Origin: an uncultured Clostridium sp.
Lineage (GTDB): Bacteria; Bacillota; Clostridia; Lachnospirales; Lachnospiraceae
Direction of reading: 5' to 3'
Assembly (NCBI GenBank): GCA_900551135.1
Contig: URUX01000050.1
Location: forward strand, 1 to 14,272
DNA length: 14,272 bases
The notes beneath the pieces were generated by a model, which saw only the letters and a program-made list of their open reading frames with translations, was not told the DNA's origin and did not search any database. The translations under genes and the position numbers were made by a program. Positions 1 to 7,331 of the stretch are shown here, piece after piece (position 1 is the stretch's first letter; the number at the start of each line of letters is the position of its first letter).

Positions 1-141
1 GTTGGGCTGGGCAGCCGCACCGCACAGCAGGCACAGCGCCACCACCAGCACCAGCACCAGAATCGCCAAAAACTGATTCAGCCTGTCCATGCCATATCGG
101 CCTATCATAAATCTGTCAATCTTTTCTTTCAAACTCTTCAT
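1..141 (-). CDS. Small membrane protein, N-terminal part (cut by window edge)
   Basis: Only the first 47 codons are inside the window, and the reading frame stays open to base 1. The protein begins MKSLKEKIDRFMIGRYGMDR, a basic amphipathic start. A hydrophobic stretch at about residues 24-40, rich in Leu, Val and Ala, should form a membrane segment. Its ATG lies 4 bases after the stop of the upstream msrC gene, with a purine-rich AAAAGAGATGA as the likely ribosome site, so the two are probably co-transcribed. The FM.GRYG.D.L opening resembles a small membrane protein family I associate with Lachnospiraceae, some members of which end in a zinc-ribbon. That resemblance is from memory, and the C-terminus is not visible here. 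The function is unknown. Confidence 0.7.
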   Translation of the reverse strand, partial: MKSLKEKIDRFMIGRYGMDRLNQFLAILVLVLVVALCLLCGAAAQPN

Positions 142-145
142 AGCT

Positions 146-637
146 TCATCTCTTTTCTAAGGTATTAAAGCAATGCCTTTCAATCACTTCCACAACCTTT
201 TTCAGTCCGGCCTGATCGTCCTCTGAAAATCTGGCTAAAAACGGGCTGTCAATGTCTAATACTCCTACTACCTCTCCTTGGTCTCTAATGGGAATCACAA
301 TCTCTGATCTGGACTGGCTGTCACAGGCAATATGACCTGGAAATTCATGAACATCTTTTACTAACTGAATTGCATTTTCTTTTACTGCCGTTCCGCAGAC
401 TCCTTTTCCAATGGCAATCCGTACACAGGCTGGCCGGCCCTGAAACGGCCCCAGTACCAGCTGACGCTGTTCACCCTGTTCCTTTATTAAATAGAATCCA
501 ACCCAGTTAATGGATTCTAAAGATTCATTCAATAACGCAGCGCAGTTAGAAAGATTCGCAATGAAATCTGTCTCACCTGTAAGCAAAGCATCCATCTGTT
601 TTTCCAGTTCTACATAATCCGTTTGTTGTCCATTCAT
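146..637 (-). CDS. msrC: Free methionine-R-sulfoxide reductase (GAF domain)
   Basis: This enzyme reduces free L-methionine-(R)-sulfoxide to methionine, probably with thioredoxin, in the cytoplasm. The 163-residue length is normal for the family (YebR/YtsP). The single GAF domain fills about residues 25-152. The three cysteines typical of the family are present: Cys71 in GRPACVRI, Cys81 in GKGVCGTA and Cys105 in GHIACD. The SEIVIP and GVLDIDS motifs also match. A TTAGGAGTG ribosome site sits about 7 bases before the ATG. It is the fourth gene of the minus-strand envelope operon, 25 bases after the amidase gene, and is nearly fused to the downstream membrane protein gene. It would act in methionine salvage and oxidative-stress repair. 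Confidence 0.92.
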   Translation of the reverse strand: MNGQQTDYVELEKQMDALLTGETDFIANLSNCAALLNESLESINWVGFYLIKEQGEQRQLVLGPFQGRPACVRIAIGKGVCGTAVKENAIQLVKDVHEFPGHIACDSQSRSEIVIPIRDQGEVVGVLDIDSPFLARFSEDDQAGLKKVVEVIERHCFNTLEKR

Positions 638-662
638 ATTTACACTCCTAATCCCTGGCTTT

Positions 663-1397
663 TTATTTTGCTTTTATGCTGTTTATGTATTGAAGAATTC
701 CCAGATGAAGGGTCCAGGCAATTCGATCCTGATAATCTTCCTCTGACAATTTTTCCGCCTCTGTCCAATTACTTAAAAAGCCGCATTCGGCAATTACAAT
801 CGGTGCCTTTACATGGAGCAGTAAATAGTAGCTGTCATTGGCTTTAGCGCTTCTCCGATTACCGTCTTCCCCTAAAACATAGTCAAAACGCTTCTGTAGG
901 ATCTCTGCCAGACGGCGTCCGTCCTTCGAATTTTTATAGTAAAATACCTGGGCTCCGGAAATACTCTCCTGATGATAGCTGTTTTGGTGGATACTGACTG
1001 CCAGTACCGGAGCTGCTTCATTAATAATCCGGCATCGCTCTTTCATATCCGCAGACTTTTTATGACTGTCCGATTCCTTATAAAGCCCTCTATCGCTTTC
1101 TCTGGTCATAACCACACGAATATCTGCTGCTTCCAGATAAGACTTTAGCTTCTGGGCAATCTGCAGGTTAATTACTTTTTCTTCCTGTCCGGAAACCCCG
1201 ATCTTACCAGGATCTGCCCCTCCGTGTCCGCTGTCAATAACTACAACCGGATGCCGGGTTCCTTTCGCAGACTGACCTGCTGTTTCTGCCGCCTCTAAGC
1301 TGTTTTTTTCTAACAGACCCATACGTCCGGCAATCAGGGCTACAATTACCAGCATGGTAATTCCCATAATATTCTGCCAAAATCTTCTACTGTCCAT
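663..1397 (-). CDS. cwlD: N-acetylmuramoyl-L-alanine amidase, CwlD-like (Amidase_3)
   Basis: This is a zinc amidase that cuts the bond between N-acetylmuramic acid and the peptide stem. CwlD acts in making the muramic-lactam of spore cortex. A hydrophobic signal or anchor sequence covers about residues 11-24. The catalytic domain covers about residues 50-240. Visible zinc and catalytic positions are His58 (DSGHGG), Glu73 (QEEKVINL), His137 (SIHQNS) and Glu204 (IAECGFLSN). The 244-residue length and the absence of wall-binding repeats fit CwlD better than larger autolysins. The frame is closed by a stop just upstream of this ATG, so the start is this codon or Met11; the ribosome site is weak (GGTGA). 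It lies 68 bases after the phosphoesterase gene with no terminator between. A vegetative role is also possible. Confidence 0.85.
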   Translation of the reverse strand: MDSRRFWQNIMGITMLVIVALIAGRMGLLEKNSLEAAETAGQSAKGTRHPVVVIDSGHGGADPGKIGVSGQEEKVINLQIAQKLKSYLEAADIRVVMTRESDRGLYKESDSHKKSADMKERCRIINEAAPVLAVSIHQNSYHQESISGAQVFYYKNSKDGRRLAEILQKRFDYVLGEDGNRRSAKANDSYYLLLHVKAPIVIAECGFLSNWTEAEKLSEEDYQDRIAWTLHLGILQYINSIKAK

Positions 1398-1465
1398 AAT
1401 TCACCGAAGACAACTCTGTTATCTCCAGTATATTCATTCTGTCCTGTCCACTATTCTCCATCCCA

Positions 1466-2932
1466 TCATTCTTCGGATTCTAAAAGATTATAGTCTCTGG
1501 TCGCCTCTTCCAAAATATATTCCAGATATTCTGTCTCAAGACTCGGATAGCCGTATTCCTGCCACATGGAAAATAACTGGCTGGATTTCATTTCTTCTGC
1601 AATCTCAACAGCCCTTCCCCAGTAGTAATAACTCTTGGCTATGGCATAAAAATCTGCCATCTGTTCAATCTGGCTTTCGGTAAGGGTACTGTCCTCCCGT
1701 TTACTAAGCCCGCTATACGCCTGATTATAAAATACTCTTTCCAAAAAAGGTTTCTGATACCTGGAAAATTCGAGAAGGTTTTCGTCTTGAATTTCTTCTA
1801 CCCTGGCCCATTTTTCCACATCAACCACCTGAGTATGGTACTGAAAATTCCGATCCTCTTCCCCAAAGTACAATACTCCGTATTGGCAAGGCGGTACTGC
1901 AAGAGAACTGGTTACAATCTCCCAGACTCCTTCCCCTGCCACATCATCCGAATTGGCAAAATGCTGGACATGAAGATGTCCGCTTAGAAACAACGGCATT
2001 GTACCCCAGCCTTCCAGCCTTTCTACCAGAACCTCATTGTGTTCGATTGTACAGTCTGATGAATAAATCCGGCTTTCCTCCAGCAGATTGTGATGGGCTA
2101 CCGGTATTACATTCATCCCTTCTTCGAATGCCAGTTCCAACTGGGCATCCAACCATTCATAGGTATCTGTATCAATCATGCCTCCTACCTGAGCGCCTCC
2201 GTCATACTGACAGGAGTCCAGCATCAGAAGTCTTGTAGAATCGCTAATCTGATACATATAACTTAGGGAATTGGGATCACGGCTGATGGCATCATCGTAT
2301 CCCAGAGCAAGATAAATTTGCTCAAAATCCTCCGGACTGGTCTTTTCTGCCGGATAACGCTGCCCTTCTTTTATGGTGGCGGCACTGTTATTATTAATAT
2401 CATGGTTTCCCGGAATCACCAGCACAGGGATTCCAGCATCCTCGATTTTGGCAAGCTTTTCTGCCAGTTCCAAATGGCTGGCTCTCTCTCCATTGTAAGA
2501 TAAATCACCGCTCAAAATCACTCCGTCCGGCTTTTCATTTAACACTTCTGCTACAAAAGCATCTGTAATTTCCCAAATATAATTTGTTACCTTTCCATCT
2601 CCGTGCTCCATAGAGTGAACAAATCCAGAGCCTCTGTCCGTCAAATCTGCTGCCAGATAATGAAGATCCGTTGCAATAATCAGCTTCAGCCCTTCTGGTT
2701 CTTCCTCTGCCCTCTGCTCTTGTGCATCGTCCGGAAATGCCTCTATGGTTTCAGACTCTTCCTTTGGCGGTCCCGGTTGTGTCTCTTCTGTCGTCTCTTC
2801 CTCTGCCTGTGTCGTCGCTACTGTCTCATCCAAAAATGCAGAAACGTCTCCACATCCTGTCATTCCCAAAACAACCCCTGCTATCAGCGCTGCTGCTGTC
2901 TTTCTTTTCATCTTTTCATACCGCCTATTCAT
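1466..2932 (-). CDS. Lipoprotein metallophosphoesterase (calcineurin-like)
   Basis: This is a probable surface-anchored binuclear metal phosphoesterase of unknown substrate. The N-terminus has Lys/Arg residues, a hydrophobic stretch and a lipobox ending at Cys27 (GMTGC). An acidic Thr/Glu/Pro-rich linker of about 50 residues follows. Metal-site motifs follow in family order: Asp89 and His91 (TDLHY), Asp143 (SGDLS), Asn176 and His177 (PGNHD), His280 (VAHHN), and His319 and His321 (SGHLHVQH). About 160 residues beyond the last motif are helix-rich and unassigned. The ATG overlaps the end of the upstream GH18 gene by 8 bases (ATGAATAG), suggesting translational coupling. Met8 (at 2911), preceded by AGGCGG, is an alternative start. 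Its neighbours suggest an envelope role, but the substrate cannot be told from the sequence. Confidence 0.88.
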   Translation of the reverse strand: MNRRYEKMKRKTAAALIAGVVLGMTGCGDVSAFLDETVATTQAEEETTEETQPGPPKEESETIEAFPDDAQEQRAEEEPEGLKLIIATDLHYLAADLTDRGSGFVHSMEHGDGKVTNYIWEITDAFVAEVLNEKPDGVILSGDLSYNGERASHLELAEKLAKIEDAGIPVLVIPGNHDINNNSAATIKEGQRYPAEKTSPEDFEQIYLALGYDDAISRDPNSLSYMYQISDSTRLLMLDSCQYDGGAQVGGMIDTDTYEWLDAQLELAFEEGMNVIPVAHHNLLEESRIYSSDCTIEHNEVLVERLEGWGTMPLFLSGHLHVQHFANSDDVAGEGVWEIVTSSLAVPPCQYGVLYFGEEDRNFQYHTQVVDVEKWARVEEIQDENLLEFSRYQKPFLERVFYNQAYSGLSKREDSTLTESQIEQMADFYAIAKSYYYWGRAVEIAEEMKSSQLFSMWQEYGYPSLETEYLEYILEEATRDYNLLESEE

Positions 2933-4583
2933 AAGTTACAACATCCCAGATAGAAGCCGGTTCAAATCCCAGTTTCCAGCATCCGACTCCGCCCAGATCA
3001 TTCTGACGAATTGCTTCCATCTTTAATTCCAGAGAACGTTCCTCTTCCATCCACAAATACTGAGTCCCGCCTTCTATTCCTTTTTCTCCATAATACTGTC
3101 CCAGACTTTCCTGCCAGTACAGTTCTACCTGATTTTCCTTTATCCAGTTTTTGGCCTTCTGGATGCCCATTGCCTCAGAGGTAATCTTTTTTCCATCTTC
3201 GGTTTCTGTCCAAAGGCGGGTATAAAACGGGATTGCATTGATCACTTTTTCCTTCGGTACTTCTAAAAGGGTATCTTCAATCCCCTTTTTCACATATTCT
3301 ATAGAGGCCACACTTCCAGCTTCTCCGCCTGCATAATGTTCGTCATACCCCATAACAATCACGTAATCTGCCACGATTCCCTGTTCGGTTCTGTCATAAA
3401 AACGATTGTATGCGGCAGGCACATAGTTATCTACCGATAAAATCAATCCATTATTGCGGCAGGCCACTGACATCTCTCTAATAAACTGTACATAGTGAGG
3501 ACCTGCACTTTCCTTCAGGCTCTCAAAGTCCAGATTGTATCCGTCAAATCCATACGCTGCAGCCTCTGCCATCAGATTGTCTATCAGTTTCTTTCGGACA
3601 GAAGTCCTGGACAGCAAGACTTCCGACTGTACATCCTTACTGAAATTATCAATCAGCGCCCACACCTGTACTCCTGCCCTATGGGCTTTTTCTACATATT
3701 CTTTATCTGCCAGACAGCTATAACCACCCTCATTGTCTGTCAGTGCAAACCAGGTAGGGCTAATGACATTGACTCCCCTGGTGTTTCCATAGTAACTGTC
3801 AAAGGTACTGTTTGCCTCTTTCGTAGTCACCTGGTGCCATGCCAAAACTACTTTTTCATCCAAAGCCAGTCTGCTGTACTCCGGTTTCTGAAATTCACTC
3901 TCAGGAATGACTTCCTGAATGTCTCCCAAACGCTTATTTTCAACGTAGCCGATAAAGCCGTCCTGAGTACGGACCTTTGTCCATTTATCCATTTGTTCTA
4001 ACACTTTTACCTGGCTGCCCGCTTTTGCCTGCGTAATGATCGGACTCTTAATGCCGCCTTTTTCTCTAATCATACTGTCTTTCTTCACTGCAGCCCAGTT
4101 TTCGGCAGTCCAGAGATTATTAATAAACAGACGTTTTGTCTCCCCGCTGTCAAATGCATCCAAAGCGATATCCGTATATGCAGAAACCAGATTAAGAGAT
4201 ACATATGCCTCCTCATCCGTTACCCAGAGAAGCGGCATGCCATCTTCCCCCATAGCAGTACTGTCTGCATAACGTACTTCATTTGGAAGGGCATAGGATA
4301 AAATTTTTTCTTCATTATCCCAGTAAAAACGTTTATTTAAATTCTCATTTACCCATTCCAGAGGAAGATAGGTGGTTTCATTCATATACAGTCCTACAGT
4401 GTCCGACTGTTCTTCGTTCAGTATCAATGCCACAGAATCCCCATCAACCTCAAAGAAATCAGAAGCTTCCATCCATTCATCAGAAGGAGTATATCTTCCT
4501 ATTACCTGAACTCCCATATAGCCGGCAACGATTAATATAATTAATCCAATTGCAATAAACATGGGTAAAAGTCTCTTCATCAT
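2925..4583 (-). CDS. Membrane-anchored GH18 glycosidase with SH3b domain
   Basis: This is a probable peptidoglycan or cortex N-acetylglucosaminidase of the YaaH/SleL type. The 552-residue protein has one membrane anchor (about residues 5-22). A region of about 130 residues follows that resembles a copper-amine-oxidase-N or stalk domain. An SH3b module sits near 175-215 (VKVLEQMDKWTKVRTQDGFI), and the GH18 domain runs from about 245 to the end. The GH18 signature reads DGYNLDFE, with catalytic Glu354. The second Asp of DxxDxDxE is Asn, as in several cortex-lytic relatives. The start chosen is the ATG at 4583, because GGAGGA lies 7 bases upstream; the GTG at 4601 would place that site inside the gene. 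It is the first gene of the envelope operon. Confidence 0.87.
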   Translation of the reverse strand: MMKRLLPMFIAIGLIILIVAGYMGVQVIGRYTPSDEWMEASDFFEVDGDSVALILNEEQSDTVGLYMNETTYLPLEWVNENLNKRFYWDNEEKILSYALPNEVRYADSTAMGEDGMPLLWVTDEEAYVSLNLVSAYTDIALDAFDSGETKRLFINNLWTAENWAAVKKDSMIREKGGIKSPIITQAKAGSQVKVLEQMDKWTKVRTQDGFIGYVENKRLGDIQEVIPESEFQKPEYSRLALDEKVVLAWHQVTTKEANSTFDSYYGNTRGVNVISPTWFALTDNEGGYSCLADKEYVEKAHRAGVQVWALIDNFSKDVQSEVLLSRTSVRKKLIDNLMAEAAAYGFDGYNLDFESLKESAGPHYVQFIREMSVACRNNGLILSVDNYVPAAYNRFYDRTEQGIVADYVIVMGYDEHYAGGEAGSVASIEYVKKGIEDTLLEVPKEKVINAIPFYTRLWTETEDGKKITSEAMGIQKAKNWIKENQVELYWQESLGQYYGEKGIEGGTQYLWMEEERSLELKMEAIRQNDLGGVGCWKLGFEPASIWDVVTYE

Positions 4584-4590
4584 CCCAGCA

Positions 4591-4596
4591 TCCTCC
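4591..4596 (-). promoter_or_regulatory. Ribosome-binding site that sets the GH18 start
   Basis: GGAGGA on the minus strand lies 7 bases before the ATG at 4583. It argues against the upstream in-frame GTG at 4601. Confidence 0.8.
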
Positions 4597-4615
4597 AACA
4601 CACTATAGTAGTATT

Positions 4616-4645
4616 ATTATATCACACCTTATCATCCAATCCTAA
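4616..4645 (-). promoter_or_regulatory. Probable promoter of the envelope operon
   Basis: A perfect TATAAT -10 box (minus strand, 4616-4621) lies about 30 bases before the GH18 start. The best -35 candidate, TTAGGA at about 18 bases spacing, matches the consensus poorly, so this could be activator-dependent or belong to another sigma factor. Confidence 0.5.
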
Positions 4646-4663
4646 TTAAATTTTCATTACATG

Positions 4664-4720
4664 TCCCTCCCGTCAGCTTCCCAAACTGGCTGAGGCGGCA
4701 TCGCTGACGTTTCCCTCCCG
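4664..4720. repeat. Inverted repeat bounded by direct repeats
   Basis: CGTCAGC (4671-4677) and GCTGACG (4703-4709) form a perfect 7-base inverted repeat around a 25-base centre. TCCCTCCCG occurs at each side (4664-4672 and 4712-4720) as a direct repeat. It fills most of the gap between the 79-residue gene and the GH18 promoter. No T-run follows on either strand, so it does not look like a standard terminator. Confidence 0.45.
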
Positions 4721-4732
4721 AATTGTCATATT

Positions 4733-4972
4733 CTACTTTCCCAGATAGATCCGATCAAATCGTATTTCCTTTAAACATCCTTCTTCCGCGCCTACATAAT
4801 CTCCCATATAAAAACCTCCGTCCTCTCTGGTTTCAAAAATCTTACACCACTCTGTTTCTGTACTTAATTTCCCATCAATATAAATAGGAATTCCTTTATT
4901 ATGGTAACGCCTCAGCCCGTCCAAATACCGCTGCTGCTGATGTGTTTTCTCATTTTCCCTATTATCCCCCAT
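4733..4972 (-). CDS. Hypothetical protein, 79 residues
   Basis: I do not recognise this protein. It is polar and probably cytoplasmic, with no signal peptide or membrane segment. The N-terminal 25 residues are charged and Gln-rich and likely helical. The rest (IPIYIDGKLSTETEW, then GGFYMGDYVG, then KEIRFDRIYLGK) looks beta-rich and could be a small compact fold. There are two cysteines, not in a metal-binding arrangement. An AAGGAGG is 13 bases before the ATG, with a nearer AAAGGGG, so translation is plausible. It lies 118 bases after the P-loop gene on the same strand and may be an independent unit. No opposite-strand reading frame is a better candidate here. Confidence 0.6.
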   Translation of the reverse strand: MGDNRENEKTHQQQRYLDGLRRYHNKGIPIYIDGKLSTETEWCKIFETREDGGFYMGDYVGAEEGCLKEIRFDRIYLGK

Positions 4973-5090
4973 AATACCCCTTTATCCTCCTTGCCCTGTC
5001 TTTCCTTATATAGCTGCCGGTAAAATAAGGACCATCAAGGAGTTTTTACAGCTTTTTGTGACATATTATCCGAATCCCCCAGTCCTTACT

Positions 5091-5657
5091 TTACCGAAAC
5101 AGCCGCCCAAACAGGCTGATTGTTTCTTTTGTCACCCCATAAGCATCCGGTATGCAGGGAACCCGTTCTATTGGGACATTTATATATTTTTCCGCTATCG
5201 TTCTGGCTTCTTCGCTGCCAAATGCGCAAAAATAGTGCCATCCCTCTTTAGGCTGTTTTCTTTCTTTTAGCAGAGCCATATATGTTTCTGACTGCCATTC
5301 GCTAAACGATCCGATAACCAGCTTTTTATTACAGCGGATCAAATCCGCTCGTCTCCCTTCTTCCTCCCTGCCGCAGTCCAGCAAAATCACCTGACAGTCT
5401 CCGCACATACACTGAATCAGCGTTTCATCGTCTGCTCTCGGAAAATAACTGACTCCTAAAATCACATATCTGTCTTTCGGCTGTTTGAGTCCTAAACATT
5501 GAATACCAAACCTGTCAAAATCTCCATGGCTGTTCCACTCTAAGACAGCCGTTTTTCTGTGTTTCACGCCAGTCAGGTAATTAGCCAGCAGGAGAGTCAG
5601 ATGGGTTGCCCCGGTTCCTGCCCCTGCTCCCAGAATTCCTATGGTTTCTTTTTCCAT
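5091..5657 (-). CDS. ParA-like protein with degenerate P-loop, partner of the kinase
   Basis: This 188-residue protein has a ParA/MinD-like (SIMIBI) opening: a hydrophobic strand TIGILG, the loop GAGAGTGATHL, then a helix LTLLLANYL. The loop is where a Walker A KGGxGKT would be, but the invariant Lys is Ala (GAT), and no signature Lys precedes it. ATP binding is therefore doubtful. Later strands VILLDCG and KLVIGSF fit the same fold. Its start lies inside the kinase gene (19-base overlap), so translation is probably coupled. The P-loop region resembles the C-terminal domain of that kinase (GSVSGIGVTHLALGL), which suggests duplication or a heterodimer. It could be a localisation or signalling scaffold; the exact role is unknown. 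Confidence 0.7.
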   Translation of the reverse strand: MEKETIGILGAGAGTGATHLTLLLANYLTGVKHRKTAVLEWNSHGDFDRFGIQCLGLKQPKDRYVILGVSYFPRADDETLIQCMCGDCQVILLDCGREEEGRRADLIRCNKKLVIGSFSEWQSETYMALLKERKQPKEGWHYFCAFGSEEARTIAEKYINVPIERVPCIPDAYGVTKETISLFGRLFR

Positions 5658-7096
5658 AAATCTTTTATTTTTAATAATATAGTTTTCCTATCAGCTCCTT
5701 CCGTCTGTGTCAGTCTGGCCCACAAGCCTCTGTAGAACTTTTCTGCCTCTTTCCCCGGCTCTGAAGCGTTTGGAAAATAGGGCATAGAAATCATCTGATA
5801 TTCCATCCCCTCCTGCACACAGCATGGGAAAACGCCCTGTTCCAGAAAGTTAAAAATAAGAACCGAACCGGATATCCCCAATTCCTTTGTCATACGGCTG
5901 TTTTCCAGTCGGTTATACCCCTTTCCTCCGCATACACACAGAAGGGATTTGTAGCGAAAGTCTGCCGTTTCATGATCGCGGGCTGCCGTTTTGCAGTCCG
6001 TACCATAATCCCGGATATACACCGGAAAAAATCCGGCATCCTTCAATCGGACCTGGGGTCCGTATTGAGGGAGCAGCTTCCACGGTTCTGCATGGCAGAT
6101 TCCGCAGCTATCCGGCTCTGCACCAGCCTGTTCTGCCAAAAGGATTCCATGCCCTGACTGATTGCGTTCTTCATAAAGATTGGGGATTCCCCACTTCCAG
6201 AGGCAAGATGACAATCCTAATGCCAGATGCGTTACTCCTATACCGGAAACGCTTCCGACAATAGACACAATTCGAGAGACATCAAAATTTTCTTGAGTGA
6301 ACCACGCTTCTGTCTCTGACAAAGATTCCAGTCTCAGCTTTACTTCCAGAGCCGTTGCCGGCCTTTTGTCTCTGCTGCCCAAACAGCTGCGCACCACTTT
6401 CCCCAGTTCCCGTCCCAGCGTCATATCCCAATCTGCTAAAGATGCCTGTTCTGTGTTCTCCGGTAATTGTCCGGTCGCCAGATAGTATAAAAGCACACCA
6501 ATGGCATATATGTCTGTTCGCTCGTCTAAAGGCTCTCCTGTGTACTGTTCCGGAGCTGCACATCCTGGCGTTCCGCAGCGGATTTTGGCGGTACTTGCCT
6601 GCGTCAGGTAGTTTGCGCTTCCAAAATCTACCAGCTTGATGATGCCGCGGCATAATAAAAGATTCTTCGGCTGTAAATCCAAGTACAAAATGGGGTCTCT
6701 TCCTGCAGAATGCAGGTATTGTACCAGGCTGCATATCTGTATCCCATAGCGGATCACCATGCTCCTGGTGAGATTACTCTGACGTGATATCAGAGTATTT
6801 AAAGATTCTCCTTCAAGAAATTCTTCGATAAGATAACAATGAGTGTTCGTTTCCTCAATATCATATATTACAGGAATGGACGGATGGTGAAGATCCTTCA
6901 TAATCAGCGCTTCCTGCAAAAACTGGTTGTAATCGGTATCTGTCTTTGATACTTTCTTAATCGCCCGATATTCTCCCAGGCCTTCATGCAGCGCAAGATA
7001 AACCGTACCCGTCCGTCCTTTCCCAATAACACGGCATATACGGTATTTTCCAAACAGAATCGTGTCCTGAATGTCCACCTCCTTTTCTGATGTCAT
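5639..7096 (-). CDS. Ser/Thr protein kinase fused to a degenerate P-loop domain
   Basis: Residues 17-265 form a Hanks-type kinase: glycine loop GKGRTG (25-30), Lys47 in RAIKK, Glu62, catalytic Asp140 and Asn145 in YLDLQPKN, Asp157 in VDFGSA, and APEQY at 181-185. The HRDLKPEN loop is altered: His-Arg is Tyr-Leu, and the Lys two after Asp is Gln. Key Asp, Asn and Lys remain, so activity is plausible. Residues 274-485 begin IVSIVGSVSGIGVTHLALGL, a ParA-like fold with the Walker Lys replaced. There is no transmembrane segment and there are no PASTA repeats, so this is a cytoplasmic kinase unlike PrkC. The start is uncertain: ATG at 7096 (used here) or a site near 7072, see findings. The substrate is unknown. 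Confidence 0.85.
   Translation of the reverse strand: MTSEKEVDIQDTILFGKYRICRVIGKGRTGTVYLALHEGLGEYRAIKKVSKTDTDYNQFLQEALIMKDLHHPSIPVIYDIEETNTHCYLIEEFLEGESLNTLISRQSNLTRSMVIRYGIQICSLVQYLHSAGRDPILYLDLQPKNLLLCRGIIKLVDFGSANYLTQASTAKIRCGTPGCAAPEQYTGEPLDERTDIYAIGVLLYYLATGQLPENTEQASLADWDMTLGRELGKVVRSCLGSRDKRPATALEVKLRLESLSETEAWFTQENFDVSRIVSIVGSVSGIGVTHLALGLSSCLWKWGIPNLYEERNQSGHGILLAEQAGAEPDSCGICHAEPWKLLPQYGPQVRLKDAGFFPVYIRDYGTDCKTAARDHETADFRYKSLLCVCGGKGYNRLENSRMTKELGISGSVLIFNFLEQGVFPCCVQEGMEYQMISMPYFPNASEPGKEAEKFYRGLWARLTQTEGADRKTILLKIKDLWKKKP
7078..7086 (-). promoter_or_regulatory. Strong Shine-Dalgarno inside the annotated kinase start
   Basis: AAAAGGAGG lies 10-18 bases inside the frame opened by the ATG at 7096. 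It is 5 bases before an in-frame ATT codon (7070-7072). No ATG, TTG or usable GTG lies at proper spacing. It may drive initiation at a non-standard codon or be chance. Confidence 0.4.
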
Positions 7097-7107
7097 CTCT
7101 GAACCTC

Positions 7108-7136
7108 ATTATAATATAGGTTCCTCTATAGTTCAA
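7108..7136 (-). promoter_or_regulatory. Promoter of the kinase/P-loop operon
   Basis: On the minus strand TTGAAC (7131-7136) and a perfect TATAAT (7108-7113) are separated by 17 bases, a good sigma-A promoter. The -10 box ends only 11 bases before the ATG at 7096, so the predicted leader would be about 5 bases. Confidence 0.75.
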
Positions 7137-7226
7137 TGTAATAGACTTTTTTAGACTTTTGAAAGTTTTCCACATGCGCCCGGCAGATGCTTTGCAGATA
7201 TTTTTTTAATTTTCTTCACATAGTAA

Positions 7227-7256
7227 TTGATATTTTATGATAAAATATAGTATAGT
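7227..7256 (+). promoter_or_regulatory. Promoter of mecA
   Basis: TTGATA (7227-7232) and TATAGT (7251-7256) are separated by 18 bases in a very AT-rich stretch. It points away from the kinase promoter, so the two operons are divergent. Confidence 0.65.
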
Positions 7257-7276
7257 TATAGTAAAGATGCAATATT

Positions 7277-7304
7277 TGCGGCAAATTACCTGGCCGCAGT
7301 TTTA
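7277..7304 (+). other. Hairpin in the mecA leader
   Basis: TGCGGC (7277-7282) pairs with GCCGCA (7293-7298) around a 10-base loop and is followed by GTTTTAA. It sits between the mecA promoter and start codon, so it could act as a weak attenuator or RNA-stabilising stem. The stem is only 6 base pairs. Confidence 0.35.
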
Positions 7305-7331
7305 ATCAGTTGAGATAGGAAGTGATTTTCC

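Noticed and set aside
2603..2953. Plus-strand open frames of up to 116 codons opposite the phosphoesterase gene
   Set aside because: They are rich in Cys, Phe and Leu with no family resemblance, and lie over a gene with complete catalytic motifs; they are antisense shadows.
3495..4001. 168-codon plus-strand frame opposite the GH18 gene
   Set aside because: It is antisense to the SH3b and GH18 domains, has no ribosome site at its start, and shows no recognisable motif.
4985..5060. Promoter for the 79-residue gene
   Set aside because: TATATA is present on the minus strand, but no -35 box lies at 16-18 bases; left uncalled.
6282..6734. 150-codon minus-strand frame inside the kinase gene
   Set aside because: It overlaps the conserved kinase core in another frame and has an Arg/Gly-rich composition typical of shadows.
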